Positions 18,806 to 28,109 are shown, counted from the stretch's first letter. The stretch: DNA of 64,000 bases from Arenibacter catalasegens (GCF_002909235.1 NZ_PHQQ01000032.1:1-64000); one strand, 5' to 3'. The notes: a model not told the origin generated them from the letters alone. Numbers and translations: made by a program.

Positions 18806-20623
18806 ATGAAATCATTTAAATCTACTTTTTTTCTAACTAGCTTATTATTCTTTCTTATTCAAAGCGGCCTAATTGGACAAAAAATATCTGGCGAACTTAA
18901 AAAATGGCATAAAGTAACTTTAAATTTTGAAGGGCCTGAGACCTCAGAAACCTCAGATGACAATCCCTTTCTGAATTATCGTTTAAATGTTGTTTTCACC
19001 CATACCGAAAGTGGGACATCATACCAAATACCTGGATATTATGCAGCCGATGGTAGTGCCGGCAACACAGGTGCTATTGCGGGAAATAGTTGGAAAGTCC
19101 ATTTTGCGCCAGATGAAATTGGGGAGTGGACCTATAAAGTAGCATTTAAAAAAGGGAAATGGGCTGCTATCCGGACTTCGGAAAAGCTATCTAGTGGCGA
19201 ATACATGGATGGGGAAACAGGTGTCTTCAGCATTGTGGAATCGGATAAGTCGGGTCGGGATTTTAGGGGCAAAGGCCGCCTACAATATGTAGGGGAACGC
19301 TACCTCAAATTTGCAGAAACAGGTGAATACTTTTTAAAATGTGGTTCCGATGCACCAGAGAACTTATTGGCATACGATCAGTTTGATGGTACTTTCCACA
19401 ATGACGGACATAAAGACAATTTGGTGAAAACTTGGGAGGCACATTTGCAGGACTGGAAAGAAGGAGACCCTACTTGGAAAGGTGGAAAGGGAAAAGAGCT
19501 GGTTGGAGCGATCAATTACTTGGCTTCAAAAGGCATGAACGCCTTTTCCTTTCTTACCATGAATATTGCAGGTGATGATCAAAACGTCTTCCCATATGTG
19601 GATTATGATACCTACGATCGTTTTGATACCTCTAAATTGGATCAATGGGAAGTGCTTTTTGAACATGCCGATAAACTCGGTATGTTTTTGCATTTTAAAA
19701 CCTTGGAACATGAAAACCAGGGACTACTCGACAATGGAGGGACCGGTCTTTATACCAAATTGTACTTTCGAGAACTAATTGCCCGATTTGGGCATCATTT
19801 GGCCCTAAACTGGAATTTGGCAGAAGAGACGGGGGATTGGACCGCGACACCTCCTACCTTTCCCATTGATGTTGCGGAGCGTTTACGCTTGGCGGAATAC
19901 CTTTCTTCCATTGATCCTTACAAACATCATATCGTAATCCATAACGGCGATTGGTTTGATGGGCTATACGGTCCAAATTCCAAATTTACAGGAGCATCCC
20001 TACAGACCAATAGGGACGATTTTAGTAATGTGCACAAATCGGTTTTAAGAATACTTAAGGAATCTAAGGAAGGTGGGAAAATTTGGGCGGTAGCCTGCGA
20101 TGAACCGGGGGATGCGCAACACGCACTTATTACCGATACGGAAGACCCTCAACATAATAATGCTCGAAAAAATGGATTATGGGGAGCTATGATGGCCGGG
20201 GCCTGGGGTACAGAGTGGTATTTTGGATACAAACACCCACACTCGGACCTAAGCTGTCAAGACTTTCGTTCACGTGATCTCTTCTGGGACCAGGGCCGTT
20301 TATGCTTGGAATTCTTTAAAAATAATAATGTTCCAGTTTGGGAAATGGAATCCAACGATTCACTAATTTCTTCCGAGGGGGACTATGTTTTGGCCAAGAC
20401 AGGGACTAATTACGTAGTCTATCTTAAGAACGGGGGCGAATCTACTTTGGATCTGGGTGATAACAACCTGGAGTTTGAAGTACAGTGGTACAACCCCAGA
20501 AAGGGAGGTCCGTTAAAACAAGGAAAAATAAAGGCTATCTCGGGTAGTGGTCCACAATCCTTGGGAATGCCTCCAAAAGAAAAAGACCAAGATTGGGTGG
20601 TTTTGGTCGTTAAGAAAGCCTAG
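18806..20623 (+). CDS. Secreted DUF5060/putative collagen-binding-domain protein, glycosidase-like
   Basis: A signal peptide (FFLTSLLFFLIQSGLIG) is followed by a DUF5060 beta-sandwich (~30-135, with KWHKVTLNFEGPE and GEWTYKVAF). A central TIM-barrel-like region (~150-500) has LKCGSDAPENLLAYDQFDGT, ALNWNLAEETGD with paired acidic residues, and ACDEPGDAQHA. The C-terminal domain resembles the putative collagen-binding domain (PF12904) that often closes such proteins (YVVYLKNGGESTLDL). These features suggest a glycoside hydrolase acting with the neighbouring lyase. NLAEE and the Glu in DEPG are candidate catalytic sites by analogy to clan GH-A, which is inference. It precedes and converges with GH97. 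Confidence 0.75.
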   Translation: MKSFKSTFFLTSLLFFLIQSGLIGQKISGELKKWHKVTLNFEGPETSETSDDNPFLNYRLNVVFTHTESGTSYQIPGYYAADGSAGNTGAIAGNSWKVHFAPDEIGEWTYKVAFKKGKWAAIRTSEKLSSGEYMDGETGVFSIVESDKSGRDFRGKGRLQYVGERYLKFAETGEYFLKCGSDAPENLLAYDQFDGTFHNDGHKDNLVKTWEAHLQDWKEGDPTWKGGKGKELVGAINYLASKGMNAFSFLTMNIAGDDQNVFPYVDYDTYDRFDTSKLDQWEVLFEHADKLGMFLHFKTLEHENQGLLDNGGTGLYTKLYFRELIARFGHHLALNWNLAEETGDWTATPPTFPIDVAERLRLAEYLSSIDPYKHHIVIHNGDWFDGLYGPNSKFTGASLQTNRDDFSNVHKSVLRILKESKEGGKIWAVACDEPGDAQHALITDTEDPQHNNARKNGLWGAMMAGAWGTEWYFGYKHPHSDLSCQDFRSRDLFWDQGRLCLEFFKNNNVPVWEMESNDSLISSEGDYVLAKTGTNYVVYLKNGGESTLDLGDNNLEFEVQWYNPRKGGPLKQGKIKAISGSGPQSLGMPPKEKDQDWVVLVVKKA

Positions 20624-20669
20624 TTTAAGTCCGTATTTGTTAAGAAATTTTTATTGTTTCTTTAAACAT

Positions 20670-20706
20670 CATCAATCCAAATCGATTGGCTTGGTGCTTG
20701 TTTTTT
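20670..20706 (+). terminator. Terminator after DUF5060 gene
   Basis: An 11-bp stem with two G-U pairs (CATCAATCCAA with TTGGCTTGGTG) and a 5-nt loop is followed by CTTGTTTTTT. It separates the convergent DUF5060 and GH97 genes. Confidence 0.65.
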
Positions 20707-20796
20707 GAGATATCACAAATAGGGTAGAGGTTTGCAGATTGGCAAACCTAGTTTAGAGTTTGAATGGTTTTTTCCATTTTATATGTTGTTAAAACT

Positions 20797-22710
20797 TCAC
20801 ATATCTATTCGGTGTAAGACTATTGCCAAACCTGAATTATTTTCTAAACTTTTGTTGATGGTAGTATTGCCATCAACACTTAATTTTTCTATCATAACTT
20901 GGCCTTCTTCTAAACTTTTTGCATCCTGAAAGTAGATTATGGCTTCATAATTTGCAGATGCTTCGAGAAAATCCAATGGAATAATAACTTCTCTTTTTTC
21001 ATTGGCCGTTAAGGATCCTATATACCAGCTTGTCCCGCTTCTACGTGCTACAGTGGCATATTCACCTATAATCCCTTCCAATACCCTGGTTTCATCCCAA
21101 ACCACTGGCAGTTGATCATAAAATTGAAAACCAACGTCCTCTTTTAATATTTTTTCATTATCCCCGGCTCCACCAACTTTGTGTGGCGAACCCTCTGGTC
21201 TATCATACCAATATAGAAACTGCCAAGGGCTGTAGAGCATTATAGATTTGGCCATTTGGGCCGTTTTACCTCCCATTTTTTCGGATACTCGTGAGGCTAG
21301 ATAGCAATTGGTATTGTCAGCTGCCCCAGCCAACATTCGTGTAAAAAGTGTCGTTATGCTTTGTGAAATGCTGGGACTTTCTTCATCTCCTCTTATTCCT
21401 TCTTGAGTCATTAAATTAGGGTACGTTCTAGAATACCCGGTTGGACGGTATTCATCATGTATATCTACCATTAATTTATGATCAGCTGCCTTTCTTACCG
21501 CATCATGCAGCCAGGATGTCCAGTCTTGGGGGCCTACATTTACAAAACCATATTTTACTCCTTTTATTCCCCAGGATTGATACAATGGTAAAATTTCATC
21601 CAATTGTTTTTCCATTGCCCTTCGGTTAACGTATAATATGATTCCAATACCTCTTTCTTTACCATAGGCAATAACCTTGTGCAGGTCTAATGGGCCCGGA
21701 GATCTATTTGGGTCTACTGTTATCGTAGAGGCATCTGCACTGTCTTCATATTCATGTCCGTACCAACCGGCATCAAATTCTACATATTGTAAATTGTGTT
21801 TTACAGCGAAATCCACACAGGCCAGACCACCTTTAGTGGTTAGCGTAACCTCTCTTATAACCTTGCCTGGTTGGATCCATGATAAATCCTCCAATTTGTT
21901 GGGTTCATTTAGATTTTCTACAAAAAAGTTGTTTTCCAGCAATTGCCCTGGACTATTTCCAACCATAACATAGCGCCATGGGGAAACATAACCGGCCTTC
22001 TCAAGGCTTACCTCCCCATCCAAGTCAATTAGTAATGTATTGGCCTTTGTCGGGTCTTTTTTAAATTTGGCTCTGGCGTAATTAACCAATCCCGCTTCGC
22101 CCAAAGCCATATAAGTTGAATCGGTCTTCTTCAAAACCAATGGCCGTTCTAATGCAGCATCAATCTTACTAATATTTGTTTCCGAATAGCTTCCTTGGGC
22201 ATTTGTACTGACCCAAGCCAAGTGATCACTCTCAAAACTAAAGGAAGTAGTTTCTTCGCTCAAAATAAATTGCTTAAAATTTTCGGCATTAAATTGATAC
22301 CTAAAAGCAATACCTTCGTCATAAACCCTGCACATTATCCTTATCTCTTTTCCAGCACCCATGTTGCCTATTAATGGAATAACAACTTGATTATAGATGT
22401 CATTAACTTCTTCCCGTTCCCCATAAGCCGGACTCCACACATTGTTTTCTGAGGTATATTCTGCCTTCCCTATAATATAAGCCTTACCAAAGACGGCAGT
22501 GTCTTTGAGGATGCTATCCAATCCAATCCTAAGCTGAAATTCTTTGTTTTTAGTTAAGTTGAGGTATACATCCTGGCCTTCCTTTGCGATATTTAGGGAT
22601 AAGATACCAGATGGACTTTTAACAGTTATAACATCCCTCTGTTTTGTCTTGCAGGATATAAAGTTCATGGCGATGACCAGCATTATTACATATCGAGTAT
22701 TTTTTCCCAT
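20797..22710 (-). CDS. Glycoside hydrolase family 97 (SusB-like, probably inverting)
   Basis: Alpha-glucosidase/galactosidase family enzyme with a GH97 N-terminal beta-sandwich (~25-290), a catalytic TIM barrel (~300-540) and a C-terminal domain. Motifs include YVEFDAGWYGHEY, MVDIHDEYRPTGYSRTYPN and MTQEGIRGDEE. Where retaining GH97 members have an Asp nucleophile (VDF), this sequence reads GVKYGFVNVG, with Gly. As I recall, the inverting SusB type has that Gly and uses Glu in the HDEYRPTG region as base. An alpha-glucosidase is thus more likely than a retaining alpha-galactosidase. I chose the ATG at 22710 (lipoprotein signal, MNFISC) over the TTG at 22725. It is convergent with the DUF5060 gene. 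Confidence 0.85.
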   Translation of the reverse strand: MGKNTRYVIMLVIAMNFISCKTKQRDVITVKSPSGILSLNIAKEGQDVYLNLTKNKEFQLRIGLDSILKDTAVFGKAYIIGKAEYTSENNVWSPAYGEREEVNDIYNQVVIPLIGNMGAGKEIRIMCRVYDEGIAFRYQFNAENFKQFILSEETTSFSFESDHLAWVSTNAQGSYSETNISKIDAALERPLVLKKTDSTYMALGEAGLVNYARAKFKKDPTKANTLLIDLDGEVSLEKAGYVSPWRYVMVGNSPGQLLENNFFVENLNEPNKLEDLSWIQPGKVIREVTLTTKGGLACVDFAVKHNLQYVEFDAGWYGHEYEDSADASTITVDPNRSPGPLDLHKVIAYGKERGIGIILYVNRRAMEKQLDEILPLYQSWGIKGVKYGFVNVGPQDWTSWLHDAVRKAADHKLMVDIHDEYRPTGYSRTYPNLMTQEGIRGDEESPSISQSITTLFTRMLAGAADNTNCYLASRVSEKMGGKTAQMAKSIMLYSPWQFLYWYDRPEGSPHKVGGAGDNEKILKEDVGFQFYDQLPVVWDETRVLEGIIGEYATVARRSGTSWYIGSLTANEKREVIIPLDFLEASANYEAIIYFQDAKSLEEGQVMIEKLSVDGNTTINKSLENNSGLAIVLHRIDM

Positions 22711-23498
22711 TTCGCTTTTTGTCAATAGTTGTACATTGCAAATGAAAGCTAATATAATTTGAAACCCAACTCAAAACAGTGACATTCTTAGCACGGCCGG
22801 ACTTTACAACTTCATTTAATCGTAATTCCCTATTTATTAGGTAGTATTATTTTGCTGAATATTCAGGCTTGGGCAGGGCTGAAATCAACAATTATTTTCG
22901 AGAAAACCCAAAAGGAGGGAGCATGGTTGGTTACTTCTGATTGAATCCAGGTATAAATTTTTATCAATGAAATAATATTGGTCTAATAATAAAACAAATA
23001 TCGATGCCATTAACCATGACCCGTCAATTACCTTTTTTAAGACAGATTCTCAGCAACCCGGAAAACCTTGTATGGGGTTTTGGTTGAGTTATGGACTAGG
23101 AAGCTCCAATAAAACCTCCCAGAGTTTTGCGTTCTACTTTCGGATGGCAGCGGAAATCCGGCCCTGCAACCTTTAATTTTTAGGCTTTGGGGAGCGGTTT
23201 TTTGCCTTCATTACACCAAGGGGTTTAGGTTAGACAAGGTACAGGCCTATGATATTTACAATTTAACAGTCTTGTAAATATTACTTGATGAATATGGGGA
23301 AAGTGTGGGGGAAAATCATAAGTTAAATAAAAAACCCTTGATAATCATTAGATTAATAAGAGTATTCTTGCTCGAGGCGACAATTGCCTGTCGGCGAGTC
23401 CCATTCGAACATGTTGATAAGAAAGGACTTGTCCTTGCAGGACTACTCTTTTTGTTCCTTGCATTTTTACTCAAATAAATTTGGCAAAATTGAAGGCA
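22711..23498. other. Gene-free region left of the mobile element
   Basis: About 790 bp with no supportable gene. An open frame on the minus strand (23316-23519) has low-complexity, Ser/Lys/Arg-rich composition and no family features. A stretch near 23370-23410 begins CTCGAGGCG like the tRNA-Leu 3' end but cannot be folded into a tRNA. Confidence 0.5.
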
Positions 23499-23525
23499 CA
23501 AAAAAACCAAAGCTTTCACTTTGGT
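23499..23525 (-). terminator. Terminator left of attL (ancestral tRNA-Leu terminator)
   Basis: Read leftwards, a 7-bp stem (ACCAAAG with CTTTGGT) is followed by seven T. It lies directly beyond the tRNA 3' fragment at attL. Before integration it would have been the terminator of the tRNA-Leu gene now at 46084. Confidence 0.6.
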
Positions 23526-23535
23526 CTTTCTTCAT

Positions 23536-23596
23536 TTGTACTCGAGGCGGGACTTGAACCCGCACGGACTAATGTCCATTGGATTTTAAGTCCAAC
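23536..23596. repeat. attL: 61-bp tRNA-Leu 3' repeat
   Basis: Exact copy of 46081-46141. It carries the anticodon arm, variable loop, T-arm and 3' acceptor strand of tRNA-Leu(UAA) but lacks the 5' part, so it is a tRNA remnant and not a functional gene. Sequences differ immediately outside the repeat on both sides. Confidence 0.95.
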
Positions 23597-23693
23597 TACT
23601 ATTGGTCTCTTTTGGCTCTATGTGGTCTCATAATCAATTGTTTATAAGTTATTTATAATTTTCAGAAATCATAAAAATACGAGCAAAACCGCA

Positions 23694-23718
23694 ATTTGTT
23701 GTACCTATGTTGTACCAA
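23694..23718 (+). promoter_or_regulatory. Left copy of 25-bp terminal repeat, overlapping the integrase promoter region
   Basis: A 25-bp sequence (ATTTGTTGTACCTATG and on) occurs here and, in the same orientation, at 46007-46031 near the other end of the element. Within it TTGTACC occurs twice, 11 bp apart. It lies 32-56 bp before the integrase ATG, and a near-consensus -7 box TATCTTTA follows at 23724. It could serve as an integrase arm-binding site and as an autoregulatory operator. Confidence 0.5.
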
Positions 23719-23749
23719 TTTTGTATCTTTAAGTAGTTGAACAACTATT

Positions 23750-24964
23750 ATGGCATCAAGTGTAAAAGTAACTTTACGTAAAAAACCAAACAAACAAGGA
23801 CTCTATCCTCTTGCGGTCCGAATTACCAAAGATAGGCGAACTTCATATCTCTACACAGGTCAGTTTATCGATTTAAAACATTGGGATGCTACAGAGCGAA
23901 TTGTAAAGAAATCATATCCTAATGCCGTCCGGCTTAACAATCTCTTGCTTGCTAAGCTATCAGAGGCTAATACGAAATTATTGGAACTTCAAACAACTAA
24001 GGACGATATTTCGTCAAAACAAATAAAGAATGAAATCAGCGCCCCTTTAAATAAAACCACCTTCAAAGATTTGTCAGAGGGCTATCTTCAAGAAATCAAA
24101 GGAAATGGGAAATTAACCCGATATGCCTCGGATAAAGTGCGTGTAGACCATGTGGCACGTTTTGCTAAAAATAGTTATTTAACCTTTAAAGAAATAGACG
24201 AGGCCTTTCTGAGGAATTTTATGAGTTATTTGAAAGTCAGTAAAAAGCTGTCACAAAGAAGCATTGTAAATAACCTTGTAGTCATTCGAACACTTTTTAA
24301 TAGAGCAATCAAACAAGGGATTGTTGAACGAAAGTATTATCCTTTTGGCGCAGATAAAATCCGCATCAAGTTTCCTGAAACAGAAAAAGTTGGTTTAACG
24401 ATAGAAGAAATTAAGGAGATAGAAGGGCTGGAAAATTTAAGTAAACAAGAAAGCCATGCTCGAAATGTCTGGTTGTTTAATTTTTATATGGCAGGTATGC
24501 GGATAAGTGATGTGCTGCAGATTAGATGGAGCGACATTTATGATGATCGCTTGCACTATCGTATGAACAAGAATGATAAATTACTATCCCTCAAATTGCC
24601 TGAGAAGCTTTTACCTATTTTGAATCAGTATGACAAAGGTAAAGCTAGCGAAAAGGATTTTATCTTTCCGGAAATGAAGAAAGCGAAGACAGAAAATCTA
24701 CAGGACGTTTTTGCCAAAACAAAGACAGCGACAAAAAAGTTCAATAAATATTTGACATTAATTGCAGAGAAGGCGAAGATTGACAAGAAGCTAACGATGC
24801 ATATTGCCCGGCATAGTTTCGGGAACATAGCAGGAGATAAGATTCCGATTCAGATGCTTCAAAAATTGTATCGTCATTCTTCCATTACGACAACAATAAA
24901 TTATCAAGCTAATTTTATGCATAGAGAAACGGATGATGCCTTGGAAAAAGTGGTAAACTTTTAA
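23750..24964 (+). CDS. int: Tyrosine-type site-specific integrase
   Basis: Catalyses integration and excision at the tRNA-Leu att site. The N-terminal arm-binding-like domain (1-90: MASSVKVTLRKKPNKQGLYPLAVRITKDRR) is typical of Bacteroidota integrases, followed by a core-binding SAM-like domain (~105-200) and the catalytic domain (~215-404). Catalytic residues visible are Arg in AGMRISD, His-x-x-Arg in HIARHSFG, His in LYRHSS and the nucleophile Tyr in TINYQ. Full length at 404 residues. Position next to attL and inward orientation match integrative element architecture. Confidence 0.95.
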   Translation: MASSVKVTLRKKPNKQGLYPLAVRITKDRRTSYLYTGQFIDLKHWDATERIVKKSYPNAVRLNNLLLAKLSEANTKLLELQTTKDDISSKQIKNEISAPLNKTTFKDLSEGYLQEIKGNGKLTRYASDKVRVDHVARFAKNSYLTFKEIDEAFLRNFMSYLKVSKKLSQRSIVNNLVVIRTLFNRAIKQGIVERKYYPFGADKIRIKFPETEKVGLTIEEIKEIEGLENLSKQESHARNVWLFNFYMAGMRISDVLQIRWSDIYDDRLHYRMNKNDKLLSLKLPEKLLPILNQYDKGKASEKDFIFPEMKKAKTENLQDVFAKTKTATKKFNKYLTLIAEKAKIDKKLTMHIARHSFGNIAGDKIPIQMLQKLYRHSSITTTINYQANFMHRETDDALEKVVNF

Positions 24965-25103
24965 CTTTAAAACTTCACATTTTATAAAAAATTTCTTTGT
25001 ATTGTTTTCAATTTTAAAAGTCTAAATAAACGTGGGATTAAGTACTATAAGTTCATTTAAGAGATATAGGTATTTTAGCCCCCAATAAGTTTTGGAGTGA
25101 TAT

Positions 25104-25802
25104 TTAATTTAGATGCTTAAAGCAAATCCTTAAGTTATCAATAACGGCATTTGAAGTACCATAGTAAAAGCTATCATCACTTCCAGATTTAATAATAAAC
25201 TGAATTGCCAGAAATTCATTATCTCGGATATATAAATTATTCAAATTAATATGAAAGTTTTGGAATTGTGCCTGAGGGTCTGAATACATTTCATAGAAAT
25301 CGTTTTCAGTAATTTGTCCATCATCAAATCTTTTTAGCTCTGAGTTACTTTCTTTATTGTATTTAGAAATCGCAATTATAAGTGTGTCTTTTGCTTGGTC
25401 AATGTCTGATCCAGAGAATTTGTACCGTCCATTTAAACTTATGAGCGTGTTGGAAAATTTGCTTATATCTAGCCTTATATACCCATTATTCATATTTCCT
25501 TTATAGGTTCTAAACAACGCATAAGAAATTCCCTGGGCATCAGGAAGGTTATATTCGTAAAGAAAACCTAACCCATCATTTTTTCTATATTCTTCATTTT
25601 TAGATGATTCATTCCAGTGATCAATTATCTTAATAAACGAGATTGAATTATTAATATTATTTTCAATTGTACTCTTAGTATGATTAGGTTTAGTACTTTG
25701 TGCTAAAGCTCTATTAACAAAGATTAACAATGCCATTAGCGCTATCAACCAAGTATATATTCTTTCGTTTTGTTTATGTTTAATGCTACCTATTTTCTCC
25801 AT
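25104..25802 (-). CDS. Secreted protein of unknown function
   Basis: 232 residues beginning with a basic stretch and a hydrophobic segment (LIALMALLIFVNRALAQS) that looks like a signal peptide. The rest is hydrophilic with alternating strands and helices and no motif I recognise. It lies 6 nt downstream of the GNAT gene on the same strand, so the two may be cotranscribed. It is convergent with the integrase gene. AT-rich codons match the island's left half. Confidence 0.6.
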   Translation of the reverse strand: MEKIGSIKHKQNERIYTWLIALMALLIFVNRALAQSTKPNHTKSTIENNINNSISFIKIIDHWNESSKNEEYRKNDGLGFLYEYNLPDAQGISYALFRTYKGNMNNGYIRLDISKFSNTLISLNGRYKFSGSDIDQAKDTLIIAISKYNKESNSELKRFDDGQITENDFYEMYSDPQAQFQNFHINLNNLYIRDNEFLAIQFIIKSGSDDSFYYGTSNAVIDNLRICFKHLN

Positions 25803-25808
25803 GGCATT

Positions 25809-26270
25809 TCAAATAGTATTTTTATTATTTCGATATATGTTGGGGTTAAACTTTTCCATATAGATTTCAGGTTTTGGTAACTTTGTAAATCCGAATTTTT
25901 CATAAAGCCATTCCGCTGTACTTGTCAATAAAATCCAGCGTCTTAAATCTTGTAAATCATTATGCTCAATAATTATTTCCATAAGCCATTTACTCAATCC
26001 GAGTCCACGATATTCCTTCAAAATAAAAATATCTCCCAAATATGCTATAGTTGAAAAATCAGAAATTACCCTTGCATATCCAATTTGTTTTTGCTCAAAA
26101 TAAACTCCGAAATTGAGTGAATTATGAATAGATTTTATAACCTTTTCATAAGTGATTCCTTTGCTCCAATCTGATTCATTTGTCAAAAAATCATGAATCA
26201 ATAAAATATCCAACTTTTTCTTGTTGGTTGAAATTAGATACTCATTTTTATGTTTTTCAATAATTTTCAT
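25809..26270 (-). CDS. GNAT family N-acetyltransferase
   Basis: 153-residue acetyltransferase using acetyl-CoA. The core has beta4 ending IAYLGDIFILKEYRGLGLSKWL, where R-G-L-G-L is the acetyl-CoA pyrophosphate loop (consensus R/Q-x-x-G-x-G/A), and a C-terminal WLYEKFGFTKL, the usual GNAT Tyr region. The N-terminal part (GITYEKVIKSIHNSLNFGVYF) is typical of small cytoplasmic GNATs. The substrate is unknown; an antibiotic, polyamine or protein N-terminus are all possible. The first 14 bases overlap the tail of an upstream gene remnant. Confidence 0.85.
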   Translation of the reverse strand: MKIIEKHKNEYLISTNKKKLDILLIHDFLTNESDWSKGITYEKVIKSIHNSLNFGVYFEQKQIGYARVISDFSTIAYLGDIFILKEYRGLGLSKWLMEIIIEHNDLQDLRRWILLTSTAEWLYEKFGFTKLPKPEIYMEKFNPNIYRNNKNTI

Positions 26271-26379
26271 GTGGTACCATATTATCTATTAATGCCCTTT
26301 GTCCATAACCAAAAATGTGCTTTCCATTTTTAACTATTATTCCGGTCAAAGCTCCTAAGTGATATCCATGTTCCAAACA
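26257..26379 (-). pseudogene. Short gene remnant, serine hydrolase-like fragment
   Basis: A 40-codon open stretch with no start encodes LTGIIVKNGKHIFGYGQRA and ends in a stop overlapping the GNAT start. The pattern G-I-I-x-K-N-G-K-x-I-F-G-Y-G resembles the N-terminal strand pair of beta-lactamase-like serine hydrolases, but the catalytic region is missing. I treat it as debris from recombination; identity is weakly supported. Confidence 0.25.
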
Positions 26380-26420
26380 TTAATACATTTCCTTTTCATA
26401 TTGTCTTTTGGGTTGAAGCA

Positions 26421-26726
26421 CTAAAAACCTTTATTGTTTTTAACCTTTGTCATCTGATTTTTATAAGTAGCTGTAGTATACATTTTTATTGCATTGTCAT
26501 TCAAATCTTCACTGTAAAAACCGTTTGATTTTAGAATCCTAATAATATCCCTTTCTTCTATATTTCCAGTCGCCTCAATTCTTAAAACATTATCAATATC
26601 TTCTATGTCTACAGACCACTTGATAATACTCGGGTGTTGGTTGAAAATAGGTTTGATAATTTTTACTTTTTTCTTGGACTTAATATTAGTTTTAAGAATT
26701 AGAATATTTATACTCTCAGCAGCCAT
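26421..26726 (-). CDS. Small HMA-like domain protein without metal-binding Cys
   Basis: 101 residues with a ferredoxin-like fold pattern: INILILKTNIKSKKKVKIIKPIF, then IKWSVDIEDIDNVLRIEATG and a final IIRILKSNGFYSEDL. This resembles heavy-metal-associated domains (beta-alpha-beta-beta-alpha-beta), but the CxxC that binds metal is absent. Similar Cys-less proteins occur in flavobacterial genomes. It is followed 15 bp later by the DUF4386 gene, which is upstream in transcription. Role unknown. Confidence 0.6.
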   Translation of the reverse strand: MAAESINILILKTNIKSKKKVKIIKPIFNQHPSIIKWSVDIEDIDNVLRIEATGNIEERDIIRILKSNGFYSEDLNDNAIKMYTTATYKNQMTKVKNNKGF

Positions 26727-26741
26727 AAATTTTTGTTTTTT

Positions 26742-27443
26742 CTAAACATGATGAAATTGGACTAATTGCTCAATATGTTTACTCTTAATCAAGAGCCATG
26801 TCATAAATAAAATTTCACCGTATGAAGTATAGTCCGAGAGTGTTGGAACCTCCAAATTTGGATAGACAAAAAGAAATATGGAATCTAAAACATAGCCAAT
26901 TCCAGCCACTACTAACATAATTCCTAAAAATTTTGAAACAGGTGTACCTAATTTAAAAATTAACGCACCTAAAGGAAATAGCCAAAGTCCCCAGAATATT
27001 ACAGAGATATGTGAGCCGTGATTGTAAATTGATGAAAAAAGATTAGTTAGATTTTGGCTTTCTTCAACCGAGAAACTATTCATGCCGTTAATGACTATCA
27101 TAGCAAATTGATTATTTTCATTTAACGCAGATATGCCTGCACCAAATAGCATTAATATCATCATGGATAAAGCCATAGTTTTGTTGATACCCGATAATAA
27201 TCTATATAGATATATTACCAGTAGAACACTAACTATGTTCATAATAAGCATGCTAACTATTCCAATTCGAAACAAAAATGGATTATTATTAATATTTGTT
27301 ATTGTTTTTGCTATATCCCCTTCAACCTTTATTTGAGGCAGGGCATACATAAGACTAAACAGTCCTGTTATGGCGAGAATTAAGTAAAACAGTCCTGCAA
27401 ATAATGCATTTTTGTGGGTCTTTCTGTATTTGATGGTTTTCAT
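26742..27443 (-). CDS. DUF4386 family integral membrane protein
   Basis: 233 residues with about six or seven hydrophobic helices (for example ALFAGLFYLILAITGLFSLMYAL, ISVIFWGLWLFPLGALIF and FLGIMLVVAGIGYVLDSIFLF). The helix spacing and the LFPLG..I motif match DUF4386, a Bacteroidota/Firmicutes membrane family of unknown function. It lies 5 nt downstream of the XRE regulator on the same strand, so the group XRE-DUF4386-HMA-like may be one transcript. Confidence 0.75.
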   Translation of the reverse strand: MKTIKYRKTHKNALFAGLFYLILAITGLFSLMYALPQIKVEGDIAKTITNINNNPFLFRIGIVSMLIMNIVSVLLVIYLYRLLSGINKTMALSMMILMLFGAGISALNENNQFAMIVINGMNSFSVEESQNLTNLFSSIYNHGSHISVIFWGLWLFPLGALIFKLGTPVSKFLGIMLVVAGIGYVLDSIFLFVYPNLEVPTLSDYTSYGEILFMTWLLIKSKHIEQLVQFHHV

Positions 27444-27448
27444 TTTTT

Positions 27449-27661
27449 CTATTTTTTGTATGTGAATATTTCTTGTAATGGTTTACCAAAAATTTCTGCT
27501 ATTTTAAATGCTAACTCTAAAGAGGGCGAATATTTCCCTTTTTCTATTGACATTATTGTTTGTCTTGTGACACCCACCTTATCCGCTAACTCTTCCTGAG
27601 TCATCTCATTGTTGAGAAACCGTAATGTCCTTATGGTATTTGATATGTTGCTATCCTTCAT
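27449..27661 (-). CDS. XRE-family small transcriptional regulator
   Basis: 70-residue single helix-turn-helix protein: MTQEELADKVGVTRQTIMSIEKGKYSPSLELAFKIAEIFG is a textbook Cro/C1-type HTH, ending in LQEIFTYK. This short class commonly sits beside a small membrane protein gene, as here (27663-28109, 1 nt upstream). It probably represses its own operon. No ligand domain is present. Confidence 0.9.
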   Translation of the reverse strand: MKDSNISNTIRTLRFLNNEMTQEELADKVGVTRQTIMSIEKGKYSPSLELAFKIAEIFGKPLQEIFTYKK

Positions 27662-27662
27662 T

Positions 27663-28109
27663 TTAAATGCCTTTTCTAGTGTAATAAAATTCAGATATAT
27701 TCTGAACTATGAAGGCTGCAAGTACGGAAAAGTAGAGTAGCTTAAACATGGTTGAAATTGATATCCCCAGAACAAGTAGCCCCATCGTTATTACAAAACC
27801 CAACATAAAAGTGTTGCTAAAATTTTTAGTAGCCCTAAGTTTTATTAGTTCACCAAATTCATCTGTAAGAAATTTTTCTTCTTTCTTTCGGGTAAAAGCT
27901 GAATTAAGTATACTGTATAAAACATATAATATTATTCTAGCAAGAATCATAATCGGTATTAATAGTACTATAGAGGCTCCCCAAAAAGGTAATTCTCCCA
28001 TAGATATCACCTTGTCACTATAAACATTCAGTAAAATGGCGTAATAACTAAAAAAGGTTATGATATCGATGATCAAAAATGCTATAGGTCGTTTTTCTTG
28101 TGTTGTCAT
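27663..28109 (-). CDS. Small four-helix membrane protein (DUF2178-like)
   Basis: 148 residues with four hydrophobic segments in two pairs (IAFLIIDIITFFSYYAILL, IVLLIPIMILARIILYVLY, MLGFVITMGLLVLGISI and LLYFSVLAAFIVQNI) and a charged central loop (TRKKEEKFLTDEFGELIKLRATK). This is the usual partner of short XRE regulators and resembles the DUF2178 group. It is first in a co-directed set with the XRE, DUF4386 and HMA-like genes. Function unknown. Confidence 0.7.
   Translation of the reverse strand: MTTQEKRPIAFLIIDIITFFSYYAILLNVYSDKVISMGELPFWGASIVLLIPIMILARIILYVLYSILNSAFTRKKEEKFLTDEFGELIKLRATKNFSNTFMLGFVITMGLLVLGISISTMFKLLYFSVLAAFIVQNISEFYYTRKGI

Noticed and set aside
23316-23519. Minus-strand frame and tRNA-like CTCGAGGCG string left of attL
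   Set aside because: Low-complexity peptide and no cloverleaf can be formed; similarity to the tRNA end is limited to nine bases.
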